A stretch of 64,000 nt of DNA from CAIWHR01 sp963709525 (lineage in GTDB: Bacteria > Pseudomonadota > Gammaproteobacteria > Burkholderiales > Casimicrobiaceae), in the NCBI GenBank assembly GCA_963709525.1, contig CAVPXB010000021.1, forward strand, positions 1-64,000, in the 5' to 3' direction. The number at the start of each line of letters is the position of its first letter. Within the stretch, counting starts at the first letter, position 1. The notes under the pieces were generated by a model. The model was not told where the DNA came from and did no database searches. It worked only from the letters and a program-made list of their open reading frames with translations. The position numbers and the translations under genes were made by a program. Shown one piece after another: positions 50,287-57,350 of the stretch.

Positions 50287-50535
50287 ATGCGCACCCCCTC
50301 GCCCAGCGATCGCACCGTCACGACCCCAGCGAACGCTTCCCCGGAGACCAATCTCCGACGTCGCGGCTTCCTGCTGTCCCTCGGCGCAGGTGGCGCGGGC
50401 GCGGCAGCCGTGGCGCTGAACGCGCTGCCGGAGGTGGCGGCCGTCCTGCCGCAGGCGACGTCTTCGAACAAACAGGGTGGCGGCTATCGCGAAACCAAGC
50501 ACGTTCGCGACTACTACCGCTCGGCCAAGCTCTAG
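50287..50535 (+). CDS. Small Tat-signal protein of formate dehydrogenase clusters
   Basis: An 82-residue protein with a Tat motif, LRRRGFLLSLGAGGAGAAAV, followed by a short tail SNKQGGGYRETKHVRDYYRS. This fits the small 'formate dehydrogenase region Tat target' family found just upstream of the alpha subunit. After cleavage only about 35 residues would remain, so it may be a periplasmic accessory or a membrane-anchored peptide. The fdhA start lies 12 bases after its stop, with AGGAGG in between. Confidence 0.85.
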   Translation: MRTPSPSDRTVTTPANASPETNLRRRGFLLSLGAGGAGAAAVALNALPEVAAVLPQATSSNKQGGGYRETKHVRDYYRSAKL

Positions 50536-50546
50536 GAGGAACGATC

Positions 50547-53474
50547 ATGCTGCTCACCAGGAAGAGTGAAGCTGCTGTCGCAGCCGGTCCGCGCCTTCGC
50601 CGCTTCGGCGGGTTCACGCTCCCGACGATGGATCGGCGGACGTTCTTGCGCCGTTCCGGGCTCGTCGCGGGCGCCGGGGCGTTTGCGAGCCAGTTGCCTT
50701 ACGGTGCGATCGGTCCCGCGCAGGCAGCCAAGGACGAGGCGGCCGGGGCGACGAAGGTCGCGCGCACTGTCTGCACGCACTGCTCGGTGGGTTGCGCAGT
50801 CGACGCGCAGGTCCAGAACGGAGTGTGGATTCGCCAGGAGCCGGTATTCGACTCGCCGCTCAACCTCGGCGCGCACTGCGCCAAGGGCGCGTCGGTGCGC
50901 GAGCACGGCCAGGGCGAGTTCCGCCTGAAGGCGCCGATGAAGCTCGTCAACGGCAAGTACCAGAAGATCAGCTGGGAGCAGGCGATCGGCGAGATCGGCG
51001 ACAAGCTGCTTGCGATCCGCAAGGAAAGCGGCCCCGACGCCGTATTCTGGGTCGGCAGCTCGAAGCAGAACAACGAGCAGGCGTACCTGATGCGCAAGTT
51101 CGTGTCGTTCTGGGGCACGAACAACTGCGACCACCAGGCGCGGATCTGCCACTCGACGACCGTTGCGGGCGTAGCCAACACCTGGGGCTACGGCGCGATG
51201 ACCAACTCGTACAACGACATGCTTAACACCAAGTGCGCGCTGTACATCGGCAGCAACGCGGCCGAAGCGCATCCGGTGTCGATGCTGCACATGCTGCACG
51301 CGAAGGAGCACGGCGCGAAGATGATCGTCGTCGACCCGCGGTTCACGCGCACTGCGGCCAAGGCCGACGAGTACGTGCGGTTGCGCTCGGGCGGCGACAT
51401 CCCGTTCCTGTTCGGTGTGCTTCATCACATTTTCAAGAACGGCTGGGAAGACAAGCAGTACCTCTCCGATCGCGTCTACGGCATGGAGAAGGTAAAGGAA
51501 GACGTCCTGGCCAAGTGGACGCCGGACAAGGTCACCGAGGCCTGCGGCGTGCCCGAGGCGCAGGTCTACAAGGTCGCCGAGATGATGGCGAAGAACCGGC
51601 CTTCGACGGTGGTCTGGTGCATGGGCCAGACGCAGCACTCGATCGGCAACGCGATGGTGCGCGCCTCGTGCATCCTGCAGCTCGCGCTGGGAAACGTCGG
51701 CAAGTCCGGCGGTGGCACCAACATCTTCCGCGGCCACGACAACGTGCAGGGCGCGACCGACGTCGGCCCCAACCCCGACTCGCTGCCGGGTTACTACGGC
51801 CTTGCTCCGGGCTCGTGGAGGCACTGGGGCGCGGTGTGGGGCGTCGACTACGAGTGGATGAAGGGGCGCTTCGCATCGCAGGCGATGATGGAAAAGCCGG
51901 GCATGACGGTGTCGCGCTGGATCGACGGCGTGCTCGAGAAGAACGAGCTGATCGACCAGGACAGCAACCTGCGCGGCATGGTCTTCTGGGGCCACGCGCC
52001 GAACAGCCAGACGCGCGGCAAGGAAATGATCGAGGCAATGAAGAAGCTCGATCTCCTCGTCGTGATCGACCCCTATCCGTCGGCCACGGCCCCGATGGCG
52101 AACATGGCGAAGACCGAATCCGCCAAGGCCGGCGGCGCAACGGGTGACGTCTACCTGCTTCCGGCGGCCACGCAGTTCGAAACCTCGGGCTCCTGCACGG
52201 CGTCCAACCGCTCGATCCAGTGGCGCGAGCGCGTGATCAGCCCGCTGTTCGAGTCGCAGACCGACCACGCGATTATGCTGGCGTTCGCGAAGAAATTCGG
52301 CTTCGACAAGGAATTCACGAAGAACTACAAGATCGTGAAACCCGATGCCAACAAGTGGGAGGAGCCGGAACCCGAGTCGATACTGCGCGAGATCAACAAG
52401 GGCACCTGGACCATCGGCTACACCGGGCAGTCGCCGGAGCGGCTGAAGCTGCACATGAAGCACATGAACACCTTCGACGTGCGGACGCTGCGCGCGAAGG
52501 GCGGCCCCTGCGACGGCGACTTCTTCGGCCTGCCGTGGCCGTGTTACGGCACCGCAGAACTCAAACACCCGGGCTCGCCGAACCTCTACGACACTTCGGT
52601 CCCCATGATGGATGGCGGCGGCTGCTTCCGCGCCAACTTCGGCATCGAACGCGACGGCACCAGCCTGCTCGCCGAAGACGGCTCCTACCCGAAGGGCGGT
52701 TCGCTGACCACCGGCTATCCCGAGCTCGACCACGTGCTGCTGAAAAAGCTGGGCTGGTGGGACGAGCTCACCGAAGCCGAGAAGAAGGCGGCAGAGGGCA
52801 AGAACTGGAAGACCGACCTGTCCGGCGGCATGATCCGCGTGTTCATGAAGGAGCACGGCAACCATCCCTTCGGCAACGCGAAGGCCCGCGCGGTCGTCTG
52901 GAATTTTCCCGATCCGATTCCGCAGCACCGCGAGCCGATCTACTCGACGCGCCCGGACCTCGTCGCCAAGTATCCGACGCACGACGACAAGAAGGCCTTC
53001 TGGCGCCTGCCGACGCTCTACAAGTCGGTGCAGGAGAAGAACAAGGACGTCGTCAGGGAATTCCCGCTGGTGCTGACCAGCGGCCGCCTGGTCGAGTACG
53101 AGGGCGGTGGCGAGGAAACGCGTTCGAACCGCTATCTGGCCGAACTGCAGCAGGAAGCCTTCGTCGAGATCAATCCCCGCGATGCGAACGACCGCGGCTT
53201 GCGCGACGGCGAGTTCGTCTGGCTCAGGACGCCGACGGGTGCGCAGCTCAGGGTCAAGGCACAGGTGACCGAACGCGTGGCTTCCGGCACGGCGTTCATG
53301 CCCTACCACTTCTCGGGAATGTGGATGGGCAAGGACATGCTCCAGTACTACCCGGAGGGCGCGCACCCCATCGTCCGTGGCGAAGCGGTCAACACCGCCA
53401 CCACCTACGGCTACGACTCGGTGACGATGATGCAGGAAACGAAGACCACCGTCTGTCAGATCGCACGGGCCTGA
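50547..53474 (+). CDS. fdhA: Formate dehydrogenase catalytic (alpha) subunit, Tat-exported
   Basis: A 975-residue bis-MGD enzyme oxidising formate to CO2. The Tat signal MDRRTFLRRSGLVAGAGAFA (residues 28-47) sends it to the periplasm. The 4Fe-4S site is Cys76-79-83-111 (CTHCSVGC...C). The molybdenum ligand is Cys201 followed by His202 (HQARICHSTTVAG), so this is the cysteine form, not selenocysteine. The molybdopterin oxidoreductase and dinucleotide-binding domains fill residues 120-975. AGGAGG before ATG 50547 supports this start. The operon places it with the beta and gamma subunits. Confidence 0.95.
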   Translation: MLLTRKSEAAVAAGPRLRRFGGFTLPTMDRRTFLRRSGLVAGAGAFASQLPYGAIGPAQAAKDEAAGATKVARTVCTHCSVGCAVDAQVQNGVWIRQEPVFDSPLNLGAHCAKGASVREHGQGEFRLKAPMKLVNGKYQKISWEQAIGEIGDKLLAIRKESGPDAVFWVGSSKQNNEQAYLMRKFVSFWGTNNCDHQARICHSTTVAGVANTWGYGAMTNSYNDMLNTKCALYIGSNAAEAHPVSMLHMLHAKEHGAKMIVVDPRFTRTAAKADEYVRLRSGGDIPFLFGVLHHIFKNGWEDKQYLSDRVYGMEKVKEDVLAKWTPDKVTEACGVPEAQVYKVAEMMAKNRPSTVVWCMGQTQHSIGNAMVRASCILQLALGNVGKSGGGTNIFRGHDNVQGATDVGPNPDSLPGYYGLAPGSWRHWGAVWGVDYEWMKGRFASQAMMEKPGMTVSRWIDGVLEKNELIDQDSNLRGMVFWGHAPNSQTRGKEMIEAMKKLDLLVVIDPYPSATAPMANMAKTESAKAGGATGDVYLLPAATQFETSGSCTASNRSIQWRERVISPLFESQTDHAIMLAFAKKFGFDKEFTKNYKIVKPDANKWEEPEPESILREINKGTWTIGYTGQSPERLKLHMKHMNTFDVRTLRAKGGPCDGDFFGLPWPCYGTAELKHPGSPNLYDTSVPMMDGGGCFRANFGIERDGTSLLAEDGSYPKGGSLTTGYPELDHVLLKKLGWWDELTEAEKKAAEGKNWKTDLSGGMIRVFMKEHGNHPFGNAKARAVVWNFPDPIPQHREPIYSTRPDLVAKYPTHDDKKAFWRLPTLYKSVQEKNKDVVREFPLVLTSGRLVEYEGGGEETRSNRYLAELQQEAFVEINPRDANDRGLRDGEFVWLRTPTGAQLRVKAQVTERVASGTAFMPYHFSGMWMGKDMLQYYPEGAHPIVRGEAVNTATTYGYDSVTMMQETKTTVCQIARA

Positions 53475-53502
53475 CAAGCAGCCGAAGGGCGAGGAGAACA
53501 CC

Positions 53503-54141
53503 ATGGCTCGAATGAAGTTCATTTGCGATGCGGAACGCTGCATCGAGTGCAACGGCTGCGTCACCGCGTGCAAGCAGGAGCACGACATTCCATGGGGCGT
53601 CAATCGCCGCCGGGTCGTGACCATCAACGATGGCGTTCCCGGAGAGCGCTCGGTTTCGGTAGCGTGCATGCATTGTTCGGACGCGCCCTGCATGGCGGTG
53701 TGCCCGGTCGACTGCTTCTACCGCACCGAAGAGGGCGTGGTCCTTCACGACAAGGATCTGTGCATCGGCTGCGGCTACTGCTTCTACGCCTGCCCGTTCG
53801 GCGCGCCGCAGTACCCGCAGGCCGGCGCGTTCGGCGTGCGCGGCAAGATGGACAAATGCACGTTCTGCGCGGGGGGGCCCGAAAAGAACGGCTCGGAGGC
53901 CGAGTTCGAGAAGTACGGCCGGAACCGCCTCGCCGAGGGCAAGCTGCCCGTCTGCGCCGAGATGTGCTCGACCAAGGCGCTGCTCGGCGGCGACGGCGAT
54001 GTGCTGGCGGACATCTATCGTCAGCGGGTAATGGTGCGCGGCAAGGGCGGTGACGTCTGGGGCTGGTCGACCGCATACGGGCTTCCGACACCCGCCGCCA
54101 AGCAACCGCCAGTACCACCGGCGCAAGGAGCGAAATCATGA
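53503..54141 (+). CDS. fdhB: Formate dehydrogenase iron-sulfur (beta) subunit
   Basis: A 212-residue electron-transfer subunit with four 4Fe-4S sites, visible as CIECNGCVTACKQEH, CMHCSDAPCMAVCPV, CIGCGYCFYACPFG and CTFCAGGP...CAEMC. It passes electrons from the catalytic subunit to the cytochrome b subunit. It has no signal of its own and is probably exported with the alpha subunit. GAGGAG precedes ATG 53503. Its stop overlaps the start of the next lipoprotein gene. Confidence 0.94.
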   Translation: MARMKFICDAERCIECNGCVTACKQEHDIPWGVNRRRVVTINDGVPGERSVSVACMHCSDAPCMAVCPVDCFYRTEEGVVLHDKDLCIGCGYCFYACPFGAPQYPQAGAFGVRGKMDKCTFCAGGPEKNGSEAEFEKYGRNRLAEGKLPVCAEMCSTKALLGGDGDVLADIYRQRVMVRGKGGDVWGWSTAYGLPTPAAKQPPVPPAQGAKS

Positions 54142-54365
54142 TGCGCAGAACGATGCTCGCACTGCTCGCCGTCGCGCTTGCGACGGGGCTCGCGGCCTGC
54201 GGCGAACGCGAGCAGGTCGTCGTCTACAAGCAGGGGGTCTATCAGGGCAAGCGGGACATGGGCCCGTACACCGGGGCCCCGTGGAATGGCAATCGCGACG
54301 AGTGGGTCAATGCGATACGCACCCGCAACCAGGCGCAGAACGAATACAAGCGCATCGGCAACTGA
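54138..54365 (+). CDS. Small lipoprotein encoded inside the formate dehydrogenase operon
   Basis: A 75-residue protein. MMRRTMLALLAVALATGLAA is a signal peptide ending in the lipobox LAAC, so Cys21 would be lipidated. The mature 55 residues are charged (EREQVVVYKQGVYQGKRDMG, then APWNGNRDEWVNAIRTRNQA) with no recognised domain. ATG 54138 overlaps the fdhB stop as ATGA and the gamma-subunit gene follows 10 bases later, so it must be made in step with the enzyme. It may help attach or stabilise the periplasmic complex; the function is unknown. Confidence 0.75.
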   Translation: MMRRTMLALLAVALATGLAACGEREQVVVYKQGVYQGKRDMGPYTGAPWNGNRDEWVNAIRTRNQAQNEYKRIGN

Positions 54366-54375
54366 GGGAGACGAC

Positions 54376-55425
54376 ATGCGCAACGGACTCATCCGCGCAG
54401 TCGCGGGCTTGCTCGCAATCGGCTGGCTGACTGCGGCGTTCGCGCAGGACCCCGCGGCCAACCCGAAGGACGCGGATCCCGCCAGGCAGCAGCAGGCGCA
54501 GCAGCAGAAGCAGCCGCTCAACAACCAGCCGGTCTGGAAGGAAGTTCGTTCCGGACAGCCGCAGACCACGACCGTGCAGGGCCGCGAGACCAACGTGCTG
54601 ATCCAGTCATACGGGCAGACGTGGCGCGCGGTGCGGGTCCCGGTCGCGACGCTACTGGGCGGCCTCATTGCGTTCCAGGTCCTGGCCTTGTTCGGCTATT
54701 TTCTTTGGCGTGGCACGATCGAACTTCAGGGCAAGCCGACCGGGCGCCTGATCGAGCGGTTTTCTGCCGCCAAGAGGTTTGCGCACTGGACGATGGGGCT
54801 GACGTTCGTGACGCTGGGTGCGACCGGGCTCATCATCACCTTCGGCAAGTCGATCCTGCTGCCGATCATCGGCTACACGCTCTTCTCGTGGCTCGCCACG
54901 ATCGCCAAGAACCTCCACAATTTCACCGGGCCGATCTTCTCCGTCGCGCTGCCCATCTTCATCGCGATGTACTTCAAGGACAACCTGCCGCAGGCGCACG
55001 ATTGGCAGTGGTTCGCGAAGTTCGGCGGCATGCTCGACCGCAGCGGTAACACGCACGTGCCTTCCGGCAAGTTCAATGCCGGCGAGAAAGGGCAGTTCTG
55101 GTCGCTGGTCGTCGGCATCAGCGCCGTGCTGGTGGTCACCGGCTACATCCTCGATTTCCCGAATTTCGACCAGACGCGGCAGACGATGCAGATCGCGAAC
55201 ATCATCCACATGACCGCCGGACTCATCGGCATCAGCATGGCGATACTGCACCTGTACATGGGCACGGTGGGGATGCGTGGCGCCTACGACGCGATGCGCT
55301 ACGGCTATGTCGACGAGACCTGGGCGAAGGAGCACCACGAACTCTGGTACAAGGAAGTGATGTCGGGCAAGGTTGCGCAGGGGCAGCAACCCGCGGCGCC
55401 GGTGCCGCAAGGCCGGCCGGCCTGA
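54376..55425 (+). CDS. fdhC: Formate dehydrogenase gamma subunit (cytochrome b)
   Basis: A 349-residue membrane cytochrome b556-type subunit that anchors the enzyme and reduces quinone. An N-terminal signal-like helix (RAVAGLLAIGWLTAAFAQD) is followed by a Gln-rich hydrophilic stretch (ADPARQQQAQQQKQPLNNQP) of about 60 residues. Then come four to five membrane helices with candidate heme-ligand His in FAHWTMGLTF, NLHNFTGPIFS, NIIHMTAGLIG and AILHLYMGTVG. The start at 54376 has GAGGGAG upstream. The C-terminus is cytoplasmic and Pro/Gln-rich. Confidence 0.92.
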   Translation: MRNGLIRAVAGLLAIGWLTAAFAQDPAANPKDADPARQQQAQQQKQPLNNQPVWKEVRSGQPQTTTVQGRETNVLIQSYGQTWRAVRVPVATLLGGLIAFQVLALFGYFLWRGTIELQGKPTGRLIERFSAAKRFAHWTMGLTFVTLGATGLIITFGKSILLPIIGYTLFSWLATIAKNLHNFTGPIFSVALPIFIAMYFKDNLPQAHDWQWFAKFGGMLDRSGNTHVPSGKFNAGEKGQFWSLVVGISAVLVVTGYILDFPNFDQTRQTMQIANIIHMTAGLIGISMAILHLYMGTVGMRGAYDAMRYGYVDETWAKEHHELWYKEVMSGKVAQGQQPAAPVPQGRPA

Positions 55426-55451
55426 GCTCATCCACGATAGGGGAAGCAACA

Positions 55452-55784
55452 ATGACGACGTTGCGAGCGATTCTTTCGGCGCTGCTGGTGGTTGGAACCT
55501 TTGGCGTGGCGATTGCGAAACTGCCGCCGCCGCCGCCGCTGACCGACGCGCAAAAGGCGGCGGCGGAAGAGAAGAACGCAAAGGATGCCGTGGCGGCGGA
55601 TGCCGCCAAGGCGGCGCAGGCGCGCGCCGAGGACCGCGTGGCGGCGCGTTATTTCGCCGAGGCCAGGGCGCAGGGCAAGGCTGTTGCCGCGCCGCAAATG
55701 CCGGCCTCCGCGCCTGCAGCCACCGTGCCCGCGAAGCCGGCCCCGGCCGCCAAGGCAGCCGCCGCGGCGCCGGCGAAGAAGTGA
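55452..55784 (+). CDS. Exported Ala/Lys/Pro-rich protein at the end of the formate dehydrogenase operon
   Basis: A 110-residue protein not recognised. MTTLRAILSALLVVGTFGVA is a Sec-type signal; the mature part begins KLPPPPPLTDAQKAAAEEKN, is probably helical to residue 75, and ends in a disordered Ala/Pro/Lys tail (PAKPAPAAKAAAAAPAKK). It has an AGGGGAAG ribosome-binding site and lies 26 bases after the gamma subunit, so it is likely part of the operon. The composition suggests a periplasmic accessory or cell-wall-associated protein. It converges on the DUF3301 gene. Confidence 0.65.
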   Translation: MTTLRAILSALLVVGTFGVAIAKLPPPPPLTDAQKAAAEEKNAKDAVAADAAKAAQARAEDRVAARYFAEARAQGKAVAAPQMPASAPAATVPAKPAPAAKAAAAAPAKK

Positions 55785-55794
55785 TCGAGCGCGT

Positions 55795-56133
55795 TCAGCG
55801 CCGTGTCTCGCCTTCCGGTGCGGTTTGCGGGACGGCATACAGCGCGGAAACAGACACCTGGTCATCGACCAGCGTCACCGTCGCCTTCCGCCGGTTGTCG
55901 CCGGTATCGCTGTACTCGAAGCCGTAGACACGCCGGAGCGTGAGGCGGCCTTCGTCATCGCGTGCCGGCCAGACGGATTCGAGCCCGACTGTGTCGTCGA
56001 GAAACAGCAATCCCTCCGCCCTGCAGGCGGCCCGGATTGCCGCATTGGCAGCCTCCCGCGCCTTGAGGCTATCCCAGAAGAACCAGCCGCCGGCTGCAAG
56101 CAGCAGCAAGCCGAGGAATTCCGGCGTCCCCAT
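55795..56133 (-). CDS. DUF3301 family membrane-anchored protein
   Basis: A 112-residue protein starting at 56133. MGTPEFLGLLLLAAGGWFFW is one N-terminal helix; the remainder (LKAREAANAAIRAACRAEGL, then RLTLRRVYGFEYSDTGDNRR) matches the DUF3301 family. The longer open frame to 56451 has no related sequence. The function is unknown. Confidence 0.78.
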   Translation of the reverse strand: MGTPEFLGLLLLAAGGWFFWDSLKAREAANAAIRAACRAEGLLFLDDTVGLESVWPARDDEGRLTLRRVYGFEYSDTGDNRRKATVTLVDDQVSVSALYAVPQTAPEGETRR

Positions 56134-56222
56134 GATTCCTGCACTCCAATGCGCGTCGGGTGTCGGTTCGAGTACTTGCTGCCATCTTGCGTGGTCCCGC
56201 AGCGCGAGTCTAACCAAGAATC

Positions 56223-56678
56223 TCAGGCGGCGGAATCCTTGCGCGGATGGCTGTGACTCGACAGTTGCTTGATTGCCAGCGCCGCAATCGACGCGCCCAC
56301 GGCGGCAATCGTCACCGGGTCGCCAGCGAGCGCATCCAGCAGTTGGGCGATGAGTGTCGGATTGCTCTGCTGCACGTAGCGCGCAAGTTCGTACACCTGA
56401 CCCGAGGTGGCGAGCGCCGCATCTTCGACCGACACTGAAATCTGCGGCCACCTCGCTTGCGCGACATATTTGGCGAATGCGCCACCACTGACGACGACCA
56501 GTGCCAGTGGACCCACCGACCTCAGCAGACGATCCAGCATACGCGCGCGCAGGCCGACATTGAGGCGATCGAACACGTGCGCAATGATGGCGGGCGGCGG
56601 CAGGGCATTGGCTGCGCCGCGCGGCAATGTCGCGTCGCCGGGGGGCGCCGCAGGGGAGTGTTTGAAGTGTGCTTTCAC
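56223..56678 (-). CDS. Unknown small membrane protein
   Basis: A 151-residue protein not recognised. Two hydrophobic segments are present (residues about 54-70, SVGPLALVVVSGGAFAK, and 121-137, PVTIAAVGASIAALAIK), with a hydrophilic N-terminus rich in Pro and Ala. The coding frame has the same GC-rich third-position character as its neighbours, so it is probably a real gene. No operon partner is evident. Confidence 0.5.
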   Translation of the reverse strand: MKAHFKHSPAAPPGDATLPRGAANALPPPAIIAHVFDRLNVGLRARMLDRLLRSVGPLALVVVSGGAFAKYVAQARWPQISVSVEDAALATSGQVYELARYVQQSNPTLIAQLLDALAGDPVTIAAVGASIAALAIKQLSSHSHPRKDSAA

Positions 56679-57094
56679 GCAGGGTTCCTTTCCAGAAACG
56701 GTGGACCCGCGATCGCCGAGGCGAGCGAAGAACGGGTTGCGGAGCCCCCCTGGTTGCCGCAGAGCGGCGGGGGGCAGGAGCCTTTGGTGGCTATGACGAC
56801 GTCATGTCTGACCGATCACCGCAACGGAAGTTCCCACCCCAGGCCGGGGGGCGTCCGGAACGCGCATGAGGTCAGTATCGCGTGTCCTTGCGGTGGGCAA
56901 ACCGATCCGGCACCGCGAATCGGACCGCGGCGGCGGCCAGGACGTCGGCGTGCCCGAGCATCGGGCCGTCACCCAATTCAAATCGCTCTCGAGCAAACGC
57001 GCAGGGCACTCTCGCGCACACCCGGGGACCCGGCGCAGACAAGCGACGCGACGGGTTGCATTACCGGCAGCGCTTTCCAGCGCCACCCCTCCAA
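56679..57094. other. Gene-poor gap before tRNA-Ser
   Basis: About 415 bases with no convincing gene. Open frames on both strands (for example 56866-57150 and 56802-57107) lack family features and overlap each other and the tRNA terminator. I saw no SRP RNA, tmRNA or other recognised RNA motif. Confidence 0.4.
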
Positions 57095-57126
57095 GAGAAA
57101 AAGCCACTGTTGCGCAATGGCTTTCT
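57095..57126 (-). terminator. Terminator of tRNA-Ser
   Basis: On the minus strand, AGAAAGCCA and TGGCTTTTTCT form a hairpin ending in a T-run, nine bases past the encoded CCA end of the tRNA. Confidence 0.75.
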
Positions 57127-57134
57127 CGGTTCCA

Positions 57135-57226
57135 TCTGGCGGAGAGATAGGGATTCGAACCCTAGATACGCTTCCGCGTATACTTGATTTCGAGTCAAGC
57201 GCCTTCGACCACTCGGCCATCTCTCC
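57135..57226 (-). tRNA. tRNA-Ser (anticodon CGA)
   Basis: Read on the minus strand, the 5' end is GGAGAGATGGCCGAGTGGTC and the 3' end GGTTCGAATCCCTATCTCTC followed by CG and an encoded CCA. The acceptor stem GGAGAGA/TCTCTCC pairs fully. The anticodon arm TTGACTCGAAATCAA gives CGA, which reads UCG serine codons. The long variable arm of class II tRNAs (TATACGCGGAAGCGTA) is present, as expected for serine. It has its own promoter and terminator. Confidence 0.95.
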
Positions 57227-57236
57227 GCAGCCGAAC

Positions 57237-57265
57237 ATTATAGCCTGCCCTTCCGGGATCAGGAA
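57237..57265 (-). promoter_or_regulatory. Promoter of tRNA-Ser
   Basis: On the minus strand TTCCTG (57265-57260), a 17-base spacer and consensus TATAAT (57242-57237). The -10 box ends 10 bases before the mature tRNA 5' end. Confidence 0.7.
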
Positions 57266-57350
57266 AAATCTGCGGCTACAAAGCTTCAAATCTCCCGATT
57301 GCGCGGATGCCGGCGCGATCCCGGAACACGCAAAAACACGCTCACGCCGC

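Noticed and set aside
50547..53474. Selenocysteine formate dehydrogenase
   Set aside because: There is no in-frame TGA. The active-site codon encodes Cys201 and no SECIS-like need arises.
56802..57150. Open frames on both strands before tRNA-Ser
   Set aside because: They overlap each other and the tRNA terminator, and their translations are Arg/Pro/Ser-rich, as is usual for non-coding GC-rich DNA.
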